A stretch of DNA of 64,000 bases from Rugamonas rubra (GCF_900114705.1 NZ_FOTW01000004.1:124001-188000), one strand, 5' to 3'; shown: positions 49,081 through 59,747, counted from the stretch's first letter. Notes: generated by a model not told the origin, from the letters alone. Made by a program: numbers and translations.

Positions 49081-49998
49081 CTAGTGCAGGCCGCCGAAGC
49101 GCTGGTAGAACGAGGCGTCCGCCTCGGCCGCCAGCTCGTCCTCGCGGTGCAACGTGGCCATGATGTATTGCTCGGCCGGCGCGTAGCTCAGCTGGTAGAT
49201 GGCGCGCGCCAGCTCGTAGGCCTGGGCGCCCGGCCATGGCTCGGGCAGCAGCTCGACCGGCAGTTGCGGATCGTGCAGCTGGACCCGGCGGTAGGCGTGG
49301 ACCAGCAGGCTGCGGATGATGAAGGCCTGCTGTGGTTCCAGTGCCGGCGCGCCCTGCAACAGCGCCAGCAGCGGCTGGAACTGCGCCGTGAACCCCTCGT
49401 AGCCGGCCACCACGGCGGACAAGTCCCAACCGTCCTCGACCAGCTCGCGCAGCGGCCGGCCGCCGGCCCCGGGCAGGGCGCTTGCCTGGCAGACGAACAG
49501 CTTGTCCTTGACGCCCGTGCGCGTCAGCAATTGCTCCAACACCTGGGCGTCCGCCGCCGGATGGCTGAACACGCCGGGCGCGACCACGCTATACCCCTCC
49601 CACAACAACTCCTTGCGCAGCGCCGCCCGCTCGGCCGCGCCGATGTTGCCGGCGCCGCTGAGCACCAGGGTCCAAGTGCCGTCCCAGTGCAGGGTCAGCG
49701 GCGCATAGATGCGCCGGTAGGCGCGGCTGAAGCGGGCCATCGCCTCCGGCGTGATCGAATAGGAGCTGCGCCGGCCGTCGCGCTGGGCGCCCAGCCAGCC
49801 CTCCTGCGCCAGGCGGAACACCGAGGTGCGCAGCAGGCGGTCGTTGACGCCGAACGGTTCGAGCAGGTTGATCAGGCTGCCCAGCCAGACCAGGCCGCCG
49901 TGCGGCACGATGGCGTCGCCGAAGATGGTCACCACCAGCGATTTCGAGCGCGGCGGGTCGTTGGCGAGGAAGTGGGCGATCCAGTCGTTGCAGGTCAT
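49081..49998 (-). CDS. paaX: Phenylacetate-responsive repressor PaaX
   Basis: PaaX is a GntR-like repressor released by phenylacetyl-CoA. The 305-residue protein begins with the PaaX winged-helix region (RSKSLVVTIFGDAIVPHGG, then LGSLINLLEPFGVNDRLLRTSVFRLAQEGWL), followed by the PaaX-like effector part with YAPAEQYI near the end. It is divergent from paaA across a 273-bp gap that contains an inverted repeat which may be its operator. Confidence 0.95.
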   Translation of the reverse strand: MTCNDWIAHFLANDPPRSKSLVVTIFGDAIVPHGGLVWLGSLINLLEPFGVNDRLLRTSVFRLAQEGWLGAQRDGRRSSYSITPEAMARFSRAYRRIYAPLTLHWDGTWTLVLSGAGNIGAAERAALRKELLWEGYSVVAPGVFSHPAADAQVLEQLLTRTGVKDKLFVCQASALPGAGGRPLRELVEDGWDLSAVVAGYEGFTAQFQPLLALLQGAPALEPQQAFIIRSLLVHAYRRVQLHDPQLPVELLPEPWPGAQAYELARAIYQLSYAPAEQYIMATLHREDELAAEADASFYQRFGGLH

Positions 49999-50184
49999 AT
50001 TTTCATTTTGGCAAAAAACGCGGCGGTTCTCAACCTTGGGTAAAAAAACAGGAGTTTACTTTGCCGCGGCATGGGCGCAGCATAAATTTTCATTTTTCAG
50101 GCAATAAACGGCGCGTAAACGCGGTCGAAGCGCCCGCCCGGCGATGAAAAAACGACGTCAAACACTGTATTTGAGGCCAAATAA

Positions 50185-50239
50185 GATACAGAATCGCAAT
50201 CTGACACACAAATTTCGTAGTCAAAGCGAATTATGTATC
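50185..50239. promoter_or_regulatory. Inverted GATACANAAT(T)CGC pair, candidate PaaX operator
   Basis: GATACAGAATCGC (50185-50197) and, inverted, GCGAATTATGTATC (50226-50239) are nearly the same sequence in opposite directions, about 41 bp apart centre to centre, and end 32 bp before the paaA start. Position and symmetry fit a PaaX operator; I have not matched it to a published consensus. Confidence 0.5.
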
Positions 50240-50271
50240 GTATTATTGACCCATCGCACTTGGAGACAAAC

Positions 50272-51258
50272 ATGTACGCACAGATGGTGGAAACCGGCCT
50301 CAAAAACGTTCGTTCCCTCGATGACATGGGCGCCGAAGAACGCGCCTTCCAGGCGCGCATCGACGCCGGTGTCAAGATCGAGGCCAAGGACTGGATGCCC
50401 GAGGCATACCGCAAGACCTTGATCCGGCAGATCTCGCAGCACGCCCACTCGGAGATCGTCGGCCAGCTGCCCGAGGGCAACTGGGTGACCCGCGCACCTA
50501 CGCTCAAACGCAAGTCCATCCTGCTGGCCAAGATCCAGGACGAGGCCGGCCACGGCCTGTATCTGTACAGCGCCGCCGAAACGCTGGGCGTGTCGCGCGA
50601 TGACCTGCTCGCCGCGCTGCACTCGGGCAAGGCCAAGTATTCAAGCATCTTCAACTACCCCACGCTGAGCTGGGCCGACATGGGCGCCATCGGCTGGCTG
50701 GTCGACGGCTCGGCCATCATCAACCAGATCCCGCTGTGCCGCTGCTCCTACGGCCCGTATTCGCGCGCCATGATCCGCGTCTGCAAGGAGGAATCCTTCC
50801 ACGCCCGCCAGGGCTACGACATCATGATGTCGCTGGCCAAGGGCACGCCGGAACAGAAGGCCATGGCGCAGGACGCGCTGAACCGCTGGTGGTGGCCGTC
50901 GCTGATGATGTTCGGCCCGTCCGACGCCGAGTCGGTCAACAGCGCGCAGTCGGCGCAGTGGCGCATCAAGCTGTTCTCCAACGACGAGCTGCGCCAGCGC
51001 ATGGTCGACCAGACCGTGCCGCAGGCCGAGTACCTGGGCCTGACCGTGCCCGACCCCGACCTGAAGTTCAACGCCGAGACCGGCCACTACGAGTTCGGCG
51101 CGATCGACTGGTCCGAGTTCCAGAACGTCTTGAAGGGCAACGGCCCCTGCAACCGCGAGCGCCTGCGCACCCGCGTCAAGGCCTACGACGACGGCGAGTG
51201 GTTCCGCGACGCGCTGGTCGCCTACGCCGACAAACAAGCCGCGCGCAAAGCCGCCTAG
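50272..51258 (+). CDS. paaA: Phenylacetyl-CoA epoxidase, catalytic subunit PaaA
   Basis: PaaA holds the diiron centre of the PaaABC(D)E monooxygenase that converts phenylacetyl-CoA to the ring-1,2-epoxide. The 328-residue protein has the ligand motifs [13 protein letters not shown] and [13 protein letters not shown] (ExxH). GGAG precedes ATG 50272; an upstream frame start at 50233 lies in the putative operator and was not used. A palindrome separates it from paaB by 101 bp. Confidence 0.97.
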   Translation: MYAQMVETGLKNVRSLDDMGAEERAFQARIDAGVKIEAKDWMPEAYRKTLIRQISQHAHSEIVGQLPEGNWVTRAPTLKRKSILLAKIQDEAGHGLYLYSAAETLGVSRDDLLAALHSGKAKYSSIFNYPTLSWADMGAIGWLVDGSAIINQIPLCRCSYGPYSRAMIRVCKEESFHARQGYDIMMSLAKGTPEQKAMAQDALNRWWWPSLMMFGPSDAESVNSAQSAQWRIKLFSNDELRQRMVDQTVPQAEYLGLTVPDPDLKFNAETGHYEFGAIDWSEFQNVLKGNGPCNRERLRTRVKAYDDGEWFRDALVAYADKQAARKAA

Positions 51259-51282
51259 GGACGTTCGAGGGTCAGCGATTCG

Positions 51283-51308
51283 AGGGTCAGACCCTAGGGT
51301 CTGACCCT
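51283..51308. repeat. GGGGTCAGACCCC-type palindrome, copy 4, between paaA and paaB
   Basis: AGGGTCAGACCCT is followed at once by its reverse complement AGGGTCTGACCCT, a perfect 26-bp palindrome with no loop, 24 bp after the paaA stop. Confidence 0.92.
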
Positions 51309-51359
51309 GGCACGTTGCCCATGGCTGGCAGCATACAAAAAAACACTGAGGAGATCGAG

Positions 51360-51644
51360 ATGAGCAAAGAATGGCCGTTGTGGGAAGTCTTCATCCGCAG
51401 CCAGCACGGGCTGGCGCATAAACACGTGGGCAGCCTGCACGCCTCCGACGCCGAAATGGCCGTCAACAACGCGCGCGACGTCTATACCCGCCGCAACGAG
51501 GGCGTCAGTATCTGGGTGGTGCGCGCCGCCGACATCGTCGCCAGCAGCCCGGCCGACAAGGGCGCGCTGTTCGAGCCGTCCAACAGCAAAGTCTACCGCC
51601 ATCCGACCTTCTTCCCGATGCCGGAAGAAGTCAAAAACCTGTAA
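51360..51644 (+). CDS. paaB: Phenylacetyl-CoA epoxidase subunit PaaB
   Basis: PaaB is a small structural subunit of the epoxidase. The 94-residue protein begins [20 protein letters not shown] and ends [11 protein letters not shown], matching the family. GAGGAG lies upstream of ATG 51360. paaC begins 17 bp after its stop. Confidence 0.96.
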   Translation: MSKEWPLWEVFIRSQHGLAHKHVGSLHASDAEMAVNNARDVYTRRNEGVSIWVVRAADIVASSPADKGALFEPSNSKVYRHPTFFPMPEEVKNL

Positions 51645-51661
51645 GCGCGGAGAGCCAAATC

Positions 51662-52414
51662 GTGGATGACAAAGTCAATTACCTGCTGCGCCTGGGCGAC
51701 AACGCCCTGATCCTCAGCCAGCAGCTGTCGCAGTGGTGCGGCAAGGGCCCGGCGCTGGAGGAGGACATGGCGCTGACCAACGTCTCGCTCGACCTGCTGG
51801 GCCAGACCCGCCTGTGGTACGAATACGCCGGCGAACTCGAAGGCGCCGGCCGCGACGAGGACAAGATCGCCTTCCACCGCGACGCGCACGAGTTCAAGAA
51901 CTGCCTGCTGCTGGAGCAACCGAACGGCAACTACGCCGACACGATGACGCGCCAGTTCTTCTTCGACACCTGGCACTACTTCCTGGTCCGCGGCCTGTGC
52001 GGCGCGGCCGACCAGCGCATCGCCGACATCGCCGAAAAATCGCTGAAGGAGGTCACCTACCACCTGCGCCGCAGCGGCGACTTGATCGTCCGCCTGGGCG
52101 ACGGCAGCGCCGTCAGCCACGCCAAGACCCAGGCCGCCGTCGACGACCTGTGGATGTACAGCGGCGAGGTGTTCGCCTACGACGCGGTCGACCAGGCGAT
52201 GGTCGACGCCGGCATCGCCCCGCCGGCCGACGAACTGCGCGCCCACTGGTTGGAGCACGTCGGCGAGATCTTCGCCGAGGCCACGCTGGCCATGCCGGCG
52301 CCGGACGCCTGGATGCAAAAGGGCGGCAAGCAAGGTGTGCACAGCGAGCACCTGGGCTACATCCTGGCCGAGATGCAGTTCCTGCAGCGCGCCTATCCGG
52401 GTGCGGAGTGGTAG
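51662..52414 (+). CDS. paaC: Phenylacetyl-CoA epoxidase subunit PaaC
   Basis: PaaC is the structural, catalytically inactive ferritin-like partner of PaaA. The 250-residue protein shows RLGDNALILSQQLSQWCGKG and EEDMALTNVSLDLLGQTRLW. The start is GTG 51662, preceded by GGAGAG; no in-frame ATG is near. paaD begins right after its stop. Confidence 0.96.
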   Translation: MDDKVNYLLRLGDNALILSQQLSQWCGKGPALEEDMALTNVSLDLLGQTRLWYEYAGELEGAGRDEDKIAFHRDAHEFKNCLLLEQPNGNYADTMTRQFFFDTWHYFLVRGLCGAADQRIADIAEKSLKEVTYHLRRSGDLIVRLGDGSAVSHAKTQAAVDDLWMYSGEVFAYDAVDQAMVDAGIAPPADELRAHWLEHVGEIFAEATLAMPAPDAWMQKGGKQGVHSEHLGYILAEMQFLQRAYPGAEW

Positions 52415-52945
52415 ATGGACGCCCCGCATAGCAGCGTCACCCCTGAACAAATCTGGGCCTGGCTGGGCGAGGTGTCCGATCCCGAGATCCCGGTCATCTC
52501 CGTGGTCGACCTGGGCATCGTGCGCGCCGTCGAGGTGCTCAACGACGAGGAATGCGTGGTCACCATCACGCCGACCTACTCGGGCTGCCCGGCCATGCAG
52601 GTCATCGCCGACGCCGTCACCGGCGCCCTGCGCGGCCACGGCCTGAAGCACGTGCGGCTGGTCAACCAGCTGTCGCCGGCCTGGACCACCGACTGGATGA
52701 GCGAGGCCGGCAGGATCAAGCTGAAGGACTACGGCATCGCCCCGCCGGCCCAGCAGGTGGTCGACATCAGCGGCCTGACCGCCGGCGTCAAGCGCCACTC
52801 GCTGCCGCCCAAGCCCAGCGTGGCCTGTCCGCGCTGCGGCTCGCCGCACACCGAGTTGGCCAGCCAGTTCGGCTCCACCCCCTGCAAGGCGTTGTACAAG
52901 TGCCTCGACTGCCGCGAGCCCTTCGACTATTTCAAGTGCCACTAA
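52415..52945 (+). CDS. paaD: Phenylacetate-CoA oxygenase maturation factor PaaD
   Basis: PaaD is a MIP18/SufT-type protein needed for assembly of the iron-sulfur reductase or epoxidase. The 176-residue protein has the DUF59 core SDPEIPVISVVDLGIV and TPTYSGCPAM (with the reactive Cys), and a C-terminal zinc-ribbon-like part (CPRCGSPHTE, CKALYKCLDC). It starts immediately after the paaC stop. Confidence 0.95.
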   Translation: MDAPHSSVTPEQIWAWLGEVSDPEIPVISVVDLGIVRAVEVLNDEECVVTITPTYSGCPAMQVIADAVTGALRGHGLKHVRLVNQLSPAWTTDWMSEAGRIKLKDYGIAPPAQQVVDISGLTAGVKRHSLPPKPSVACPRCGSPHTELASQFGSTPCKALYKCLDCREPFDYFKCH

Positions 52946-52949
52946 AACC

Positions 52950-54026
52950 ATGAGCAAATTCTATCCGCTGTCCGTCTCGCAGGTGCGCAACGAAACCCGC
53001 GACACCATCGCCGTCACCTTCGCCGTGCCGCCCGAGCTGCGCGACAGCTTCGCCTTCCAGCAGGGCCAGCACCTGACGCTGCGCACCCACATCAACGCCG
53101 AGGACGTGCGCCGCTCCTACTCGATCTGCTCGTCGGTGCAGGAGGGCGCGCTGCGCGTCGCCATCAAGCGCACCCAGGGCGGCCTGTTCTCCACCTGGGC
53201 CAACGACACGCTCAAAGCCGGCATCGTGCTCGACGTGATGCCGCCGATGGGCCACTTCAACACGCCGCTGGACGCCGCCAACCGCAAGCACTACCTGGCC
53301 TTCGCCGCCGGCAGCGGCATCACACCCATCCTGTCGATCATCAAGACCACCCTGCTGGCCGAGCCGCACAGCCAGTTCACCCTGTTCTACGGCAACCGCG
53401 CCTCGTCGACGGTGATCTTCAAGGAGGAGCTGACCGATTTGAAGGACAGCTTCATGCAGCGCCTCAACCTGGTCTACGTGATGAGCCGCGAGCAGCAGGA
53501 CATCGACCTGTTCAACGGCCGCATCACCAAGGACAAGTGCGCCCAGTTCCTGCAGCACTGGATCGACATCAAGGACATGGACGTGGCCTTCATCTGCGGC
53601 CCGGAGGACATGATGCTGGGCGTCTCCGAGGCGCTGCAGGAGGCCGGCATGGCGAAGGCGAACATCAAGATCGAGCTGTTCGCCGCCAGCATCCCCAAGC
53701 ACCAGCACAAGCCGCGCGCGCTCGACGTCGCCGGCCACCAGGAGACCGAGGTCACCGTGATCATGGACGGCAACCACACCACCTTCACCATGGACAAGGA
53801 CAAGGAGTCGCTGCTCGACGCCGGTCTGCGCGCCGGCATCGACATGCGCTACTCCTGCAAGGGCGGCGTGTGCTCGACCTGCCGCTGCAAGCTGGTCGAC
53901 GGCAAGGTCGACATGGACGTCAACTACGCGCTGGAGGACTACGAGATCGCCCGTGGCTTCGTGCTCAGCTGCCAAAGCTTCCCCGTCACCGACAAGGTGG
54001 TGGTCGACTTCGACCAAGCCGAGTAA
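52950..54026 (+). CDS. paaE: Phenylacetyl-CoA epoxidase reductase PaaE
   Basis: PaaE passes electrons from NADPH via FAD and a [2Fe-2S] centre to PaaA. The 358-residue protein has FAD binding (RRSYSICSS), NAD(P)-binding (YLAFAAGSGITPILSIIKTT) and a plant-type ferredoxin domain at the C-terminus (CKGGVCSTCRCKL with a distal Cys in LSCQSFP). It begins four bases after paaD. Confidence 0.96.
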   Translation: MSKFYPLSVSQVRNETRDTIAVTFAVPPELRDSFAFQQGQHLTLRTHINAEDVRRSYSICSSVQEGALRVAIKRTQGGLFSTWANDTLKAGIVLDVMPPMGHFNTPLDAANRKHYLAFAAGSGITPILSIIKTTLLAEPHSQFTLFYGNRASSTVIFKEELTDLKDSFMQRLNLVYVMSREQQDIDLFNGRITKDKCAQFLQHWIDIKDMDVAFICGPEDMMLGVSEALQEAGMAKANIKIELFAASIPKHQHKPRALDVAGHQETEVTVIMDGNHTTFTMDKDKESLLDAGLRAGIDMRYSCKGGVCSTCRCKLVDGKVDMDVNYALEDYEIARGFVLSCQSFPVTDKVVVDFDQAE

Positions 54027-54077
54027 GGCATATGACGCCAGCGGCGCAAGCCGGGGTTAACCCAGCGGCGCAAACCC

Positions 54078-54140
54078 GGGGTCAGACCCTGTATTGGCGC
54101 CGCCGACTTCGACCACGCGGCGCATCGAGGGTCTGACCCC
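54078..54140. repeat. GGGGTCAGACCCC-type palindrome, copy 5, between paaE and paaG
   Basis: GGGGTCAGACCCT (54078-54090) and AGGGTCTGACCCC (54128-54140) are exact reverse complements around a 37-base loop. The preceding GCCAGCGGCGCAA and CCCAGCGGCGCAA repeat the flank of copy 1, showing that the mobile or copied unit includes more than the arms. Confidence 0.9.
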
Positions 54141-54218
54141 AGCTTGACGCCGCCGGGTTTTGCCGGATTGAGCAGCACCTTGGATAGCCCCAGAAAACCA
54201 CAACATAGACGAGACGCC

Positions 54219-55010
54219 ATGAACTACGACACCATCCTCTTCGAGATCGCCGACGGCATCGCCAAGCTGACCCTGAACCGTCCCGACAAACTGAACAGCT
54301 TCACCCAGCAGATGCACGAGGAAGTGCGCGACGCCATGCGCCAGGTGAACGCCGACAAGTCGGTGCGCGTGTTCGTGCTGGGCGGCGCCGGCCGTGGCTT
54401 TTGCGCCGGCCAGGACCTGTCCGACCGCGCCGTCGAACCCGGCTCCAAGGGCGTCGACCTGGGCGACTCGGTGGAACAGAACTACGCCCCGCTGGTGCTG
54501 GCCCTGCGCGCCCTGCCGATGCCGGTGATCTGCGCCGTCAACGGCGTGGCCGCCGGCGCCGGCGCCAACCTGGCGCTGGCCTGCGACATCGTGCTGGCGG
54601 CCAAGTCGGCCAGCTTCGTCGAGGTGTTCTGCAAGCTCGGCCTGATCCCCGACACCGGCGGCACCTATTTCCTGCCACGCCTGGTCGGCAGCGCGCGCGC
54701 CATGGGCATGGCCATGCTGGGCGAAAAACTCACGGCCGAAAAGGCCGAGGCCTGGGGCCTGATCTGGAAATGCGTGCCCGACGAGGAGCTGGCGGCCGAG
54801 ACCGACAAGCTGGCGCGCCACTTCGCCAGCGCGCCCACCAAGGGCCTGGCCTTCACCAAGCAGGCGCTGCACGCCAGCGCGCAGAACACCCTGCAGCAGC
54901 AGCTCACGCTGGAATGCGGCATGATGAGCGAGCTGGGCAACAGCGAGGACTACCGCGAGGGCGTGGCCGCCTTCATGGCCAAGCGCGCGCCGCAGTTCCA
55001 GGGGAAGTGA
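54219..55010 (+). CDS. paaG: 2-(1,2-epoxy-1,2-dihydrophenyl)acetyl-CoA isomerase
   Basis: PaaG isomerises the ring epoxide to oxepin-CoA and also moves double bonds later in the pathway. The 263-residue crotonase-fold protein has GRGFCAGQDLSDR (CoA/oxyanion), AVNGVAAGAGANLALACDIV and LIPDTGGTYFLPRL, where D145 is the expected catalytic Asp in place of the Glu of hydratases. ATG 54219 fits family length. It follows a palindrome-containing gap of 192 bp and is three bases before paaH. Confidence 0.93.
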   Translation: MNYDTILFEIADGIAKLTLNRPDKLNSFTQQMHEEVRDAMRQVNADKSVRVFVLGGAGRGFCAGQDLSDRAVEPGSKGVDLGDSVEQNYAPLVLALRALPMPVICAVNGVAAGAGANLALACDIVLAAKSASFVEVFCKLGLIPDTGGTYFLPRLVGSARAMGMAMLGEKLTAEKAEAWGLIWKCVPDEELAAETDKLARHFASAPTKGLAFTKQALHASAQNTLQQQLTLECGMMSELGNSEDYREGVAAFMAKRAPQFQGK

Positions 55011-55013
55011 ACG

Positions 55014-56570
55014 ATGAGCGCATTGAGCACAGATAAGATCGTCGCCGTCGTCGGCAGCGGCGCCATGGGCGCCGGCATCGCCCAGGTGGCCGCCGTGGCC
55101 GGCCACACCGTCAAACTGTACGACACCCGGCCCGAGGCCGTCGCCAAGGCCCTGGCCGACATCGCCAAGGTGTTCGCCAAGCTGGTCGAGAAGGAGCGCA
55201 TGAGCGCCGCCGACGCGGCCGCCGCCAACGCCCGCCTGCGCGGCGCCGCCACGCTGGCCGAACTGGCCGACGCCGCCATGGTGGTCGAGGCCATCGTCGA
55301 GAACCTCGACGTCAAGCGCGGCCTGTTCGCCGAGCTGGAGGCGGTGGTCGGCGACGACTGCATCCTGGCCACCAACACCTCGTCGATCTCGGTCACCGCC
55401 ATCGCCGCCAAGCTGCGCCTGCCGCAGCGCCTGGTCGGCATGCACTTCTTCAATCCGGTGCCCTTGATGGCGCTGGTCGAGGTGGTCAGCGGCCTGGCCA
55501 GCGACGCCGCCGTCGCCGCCAGCGTGTTCGACACCGCCGCCGCCTGGGGCAAGAGCCCGGTGCACGCCAAGTCCACCCCCGGCTTCATCGTCAACCGCGT
55601 GGCGCGGCCGTTCTACGCCGAGGGCCTGCGCCTGCTGAACGAGCAGGCCGCCGACGCCGCCACCATCGACGCCGTGCTGCGCGAGGCAGGCGGCTTCCGC
55701 ATGGGGCCGTTCGAGCTGATGGACCTGATCGGCCACGACGTCAACTACTCGGTGACGCAGTCGGTATTCAACGCCTACTACGGCGACCCGCGCTTCACGC
55801 CGTCGGTGCTGCAGCTGGAGATGGTCAACGCCGGCTTCCTCGGCCGCAAATCGGGACGCGGCTTCTACCAGTACGGCGAGGGCGCCGTGGCGCCGCAGGC
55901 GCAAGCCGAGGCGCCGCAGCCACGGCCCGAATTCGTCAGCTACACCTTCGACAGCGGCGCCCGCAGCGCCGTCTGCGACGCGCTGGCGGCCCGCCTCAAG
56001 CAGGCCGGCATCGAGGTCAGCGCGCGCAAACCGGCCGAGGGCCACGGCTCGCCGGACCTGGCGCCGGCCTTCCACTGCAACGGCGCCGCCGTCTACCTGA
56101 GCGACGGCCGCAGCGCCACCGCCCGGGCGCGCGACAACCAGCATCCGGACACCGTGCTGTTCGACCTGGCGTTGGACTACGCCAAGGCCAGCCGCATCGC
56201 CGTGGCCTGCTCCGACCAGTGCGACCCGGCCGCCTACCGGGCCGTGGTCGGCCTGTTCCAGGCCGCCGGCTTCGTCGTCACCCGCCTGGACGACGTGCCC
56301 GGCCTGGCCGTGATGCGCACCGTCGCCATGCTGGCCAACGAGGCGGCCGACGCCGTCAACCAGGGCGTTTGCAGCGCCCAAGCGGCCGACACCGCCATGC
56401 AGAAGGGCGTCAACTACCCGCGCGGCCCGCTGGCCTGGGCCGACGCCGTCGGCATCAACCAGATCGTCACGGTGCTGCACAACCTGGCTTCGGCCTACGG
56501 CGAGGACCGCTACCGTGTCGCGCCGCTGCTGCGCCGCAAACAAGCGGCGGGAGGGAGCTTCCATGCATAA
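55014..56570 (+). CDS. paaH: 3-hydroxyacyl-CoA dehydrogenase PaaH
   Basis: PaaH oxidises 3-hydroxyadipyl-CoA to 3-oxoadipyl-CoA with NAD+. The 518-residue protein has a Rossmann start (VAVVGSGAMGAGIAQVAAVAG), TNTSSISVTAIAA, MHFFNPVPLMALVEVV and PGFIVNRVARPFYAEGLRL, then a second C-terminal 3HCDH part (NQGVCSAQAADTAMQKGVNY), giving the usual two-domain length. Its last eight bases overlap paaI. Confidence 0.94.
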   Translation: MSALSTDKIVAVVGSGAMGAGIAQVAAVAGHTVKLYDTRPEAVAKALADIAKVFAKLVEKERMSAADAAAANARLRGAATLAELADAAMVVEAIVENLDVKRGLFAELEAVVGDDCILATNTSSISVTAIAAKLRLPQRLVGMHFFNPVPLMALVEVVSGLASDAAVAASVFDTAAAWGKSPVHAKSTPGFIVNRVARPFYAEGLRLLNEQAADAATIDAVLREAGGFRMGPFELMDLIGHDVNYSVTQSVFNAYYGDPRFTPSVLQLEMVNAGFLGRKSGRGFYQYGEGAVAPQAQAEAPQPRPEFVSYTFDSGARSAVCDALAARLKQAGIEVSARKPAEGHGSPDLAPAFHCNGAAVYLSDGRSATARARDNQHPDTVLFDLALDYAKASRIAVACSDQCDPAAYRAVVGLFQAAGFVVTRLDDVPGLAVMRTVAMLANEAADAVNQGVCSAQAADTAMQKGVNYPRGPLAWADAVGINQIVTVLHNLASAYGEDRYRVAPLLRRKQAAGGSFHA

Positions 56571-57057
56571 GGACGCCCACCCGGCGCTGGACGCCGCCGC
56601 AGCGCAAACGCAAACGCAAACCCTGGCCCTGGCGCTGGCCAAGCAGGCCGGCGCCGCCATGTTCGCGCGCGACCGCGCCAGCCAGGCGCTGGGCATGACA
56701 TTGGATGAAATACGCCCCGGCTATGCGCGCATGAGCATGCCGGTGCGAGAGGACATGCTGAACGGGCACCAGACCTGCCACGGCGGCTTTATCTTCGCGT
56801 TGGCGGACAGCGCCTTCGCGTTCGCGTGCAACAGCCACAACCAAAACACGGTTGGCGCCGGCTGCACGATCGACTACCTGGCCCCCGGCCGGCAGCACGA
56901 CACGCTGTGCGCGGAAGCGCAGGAGCAGGCGCTGGCCGGCAAGAGCGGCATCTACGACATCCGGGTCAGCAACCAGGACGGCCGCCTCATCGCGCTGTTC
57001 CGCGGCAAATCGCACCGCGTCAACGGCGAGGTGGTGCCGACCACCGCGCCGGCCTGA
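56563..57057 (+). CDS. paaI: Hydroxyphenylacetyl-CoA thioesterase PaaI
   Basis: PaaI is a hotdog-fold thioesterase that releases CoA from dead-end ring-hydroxylated CoA esters. The 164-residue protein has MLNGHQTCHGGFIFALADSA (HGG and catalytic Asp) and GCTIDYLAPG. A strong GGGAGGGAG ribosome site precedes ATG 56563. A short Thr-Gln run (TQTQTQT) near residue 17 comes from a repeated ACGCAA and is a local slip-type repeat. Confidence 0.94.
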   Translation: MHKDAHPALDAAAAQTQTQTLALALAKQAGAAMFARDRASQALGMTLDEIRPGYARMSMPVREDMLNGHQTCHGGFIFALADSAFAFACNSHNQNTVGAGCTIDYLAPGRQHDTLCAEAQEQALAGKSGIYDIRVSNQDGRLIALFRGKSHRVNGEVVPTTAPA

Positions 57058-57123
57058 CCGCGCGGCCGCGCGCCCCGACCCGAACCAGTATCAGTACCAG
57101 CATAAAAAATCAAGGAGACACCG

Positions 57124-58452
57124 ATGGTCCAACGTACCCCCGCTCCAGCCGACCTGGAGCCGATCGAGCGCGCCAGCAAGGACGAGCTGCAAGCGCTGCA
57201 ACTGCAACGGATGAAATGGTCGCTGCAGCACGCCTACGACAACGTGCCGCACTACCGCGCCGCCTTCGACGCGGCCGGCGTCCACCCCGACGACCTGAAG
57301 ACGCTGGCCGACCTGGCCAAGTTCCCCTTCACCGGCAAGAAGGAGCTGCGCGAGAACTACCCCTTCGGCATGTTCGCCGTGCCGCGCGAGCGCATCGCCC
57401 GCATCCACGCCTCCAGCGGCACCACCGGCAAGCCGACCGTGGTCGGCTACACCCTGAAGGATATCGACACCTGGGCCAACGTGGTGGCCCGCTCGATCCG
57501 CGCTGCCGGCGGCCGCGCCGGCGACATGGTGCACATCGCCTACGGCTACGGCCTGTTCACCGGCGGCATGGGCGCCCACTACGGCGCCGAGCGCCTGGGT
57601 TGCACCGTGGTGCCGATGTCGGGCGGCCAGACCGAGAAGCAGGTGCAGCTGATCTGCGACTTCAAGCCGGACATCATCATGGTCACGCCCTCGTACATGT
57701 TGAACATCATCGAGGAGTTCCAGCGCCAGGGCATCGACCCGGCGGACAGCTCGCTCAAGGTCGGCATCTTCGGCGCCGAGCCGTGGACCGGCGCCATGCG
57801 CGGCGAGATCGAAAGCCGCGCCGGCATCGACGCGGTCGACATCTACGGCCTGTCCGAGGTGATGGGCCCCGGCGTGGCCAGCGAGTGCATCGAGAGCAAG
57901 GACGGCCCGGTCATCTGGGAGGACCATTTCTACCCCGAGATCATCGACCCAGAGACCGGCGAGGTGCTGCCCGACGGCGCCGAGGGCGAGCTGGTGTTCA
58001 CCTCGCTGACCAAGGAGGCGCTGCCGATCATCCGCTACCGCACGCGCGACCTGACGCGGCTGCTGCCGCCCACCTCGCGCTCGATGCGCCGCATCGACAA
58101 GATCACCGGCCGTTCCGACGACATGCTGATCATCCGTGGCGTCAACGTCTTCCCCAGCCAGATCGAGGAGCTGATCCTGAAGATGCCCAAGCTGGCGCCG
58201 CACTACCAGCTGGTGGTCTCGCGCGAGGGCCACCTCGACAAGCTCGACGTGATCGGCGAACTGCGCGCCGACATCTCCGGCCGCCTGACCGACTTCGAGA
58301 CCGACGCCCTGGCGCGCGAGCTCGAACACCATATCAAGACCCACGTCGGCGTCACCACCAAGGTGCGCCTGCTGGCGGCCAACAGCATCGAACGCACGCA
58401 GACCGGCAAGGCCAAGCGCGTGGTCGACAAGCGACCAAGAACCCCGAACTAA
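57124..58452 (+). CDS. paaK: Phenylacetate-CoA ligase
   Basis: PaaK activates phenylacetate with ATP and CoA, the entry step. The 442-residue adenylate-forming enzyme has the P-loop HASSGTTGKPTVVGYT, GAEPWTGAMR, DIYGLSEVMGPGVA and DDMLIIRGVNVFPSQIEE. AAGGAG precedes ATG 57124. It is in the middle of the operon rather than apart, so substrate activation is co-regulated with ring attack. Confidence 0.97.
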   Translation: MVQRTPAPADLEPIERASKDELQALQLQRMKWSLQHAYDNVPHYRAAFDAAGVHPDDLKTLADLAKFPFTGKKELRENYPFGMFAVPRERIARIHASSGTTGKPTVVGYTLKDIDTWANVVARSIRAAGGRAGDMVHIAYGYGLFTGGMGAHYGAERLGCTVVPMSGGQTEKQVQLICDFKPDIIMVTPSYMLNIIEEFQRQGIDPADSSLKVGIFGAEPWTGAMRGEIESRAGIDAVDIYGLSEVMGPGVASECIESKDGPVIWEDHFYPEIIDPETGEVLPDGAEGELVFTSLTKEALPIIRYRTRDLTRLLPPTSRSMRRIDKITGRSDDMLIIRGVNVFPSQIEELILKMPKLAPHYQLVVSREGHLDKLDVIGELRADISGRLTDFETDALARELEHHIKTHVGVTTKVRLLAANSIERTQTGKAKRVVDKRPRTPN

Positions 58453-58461
58453 GGAGCTGAT

Positions 58462-59670
<1,209 letters not shown>

Positions 59671-59677
59671 CATCGAA

Positions 59678-59747
59678 CCCAAACCCGCAATGCGGCCGAA
59701 AGGGGTCAGACCCCGCATGGGGTCTGACCCCGGCATCCGGGTTTGGG
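59678..59747. repeat. GGGGTCAGACCCC-type palindrome, copy 6, nested
   Basis: GGGGTCAGACCCC (59702-59714), loop GCAT, GGGGTCTGACCCC (59719-59731). Outside it CCCAAACCCG (59678-59687) and CGGGTTTGGG (59738-59747) form a second pair of arms. It separates paaJ from the transporter genes. Confidence 0.92.

Noticed and set aside
56590..56630. ACGCAA repeats near the start of paaI as a phase-variation tract
   Set aside because: Only about three units, in multiples of six bases, so length change would not shift the frame.
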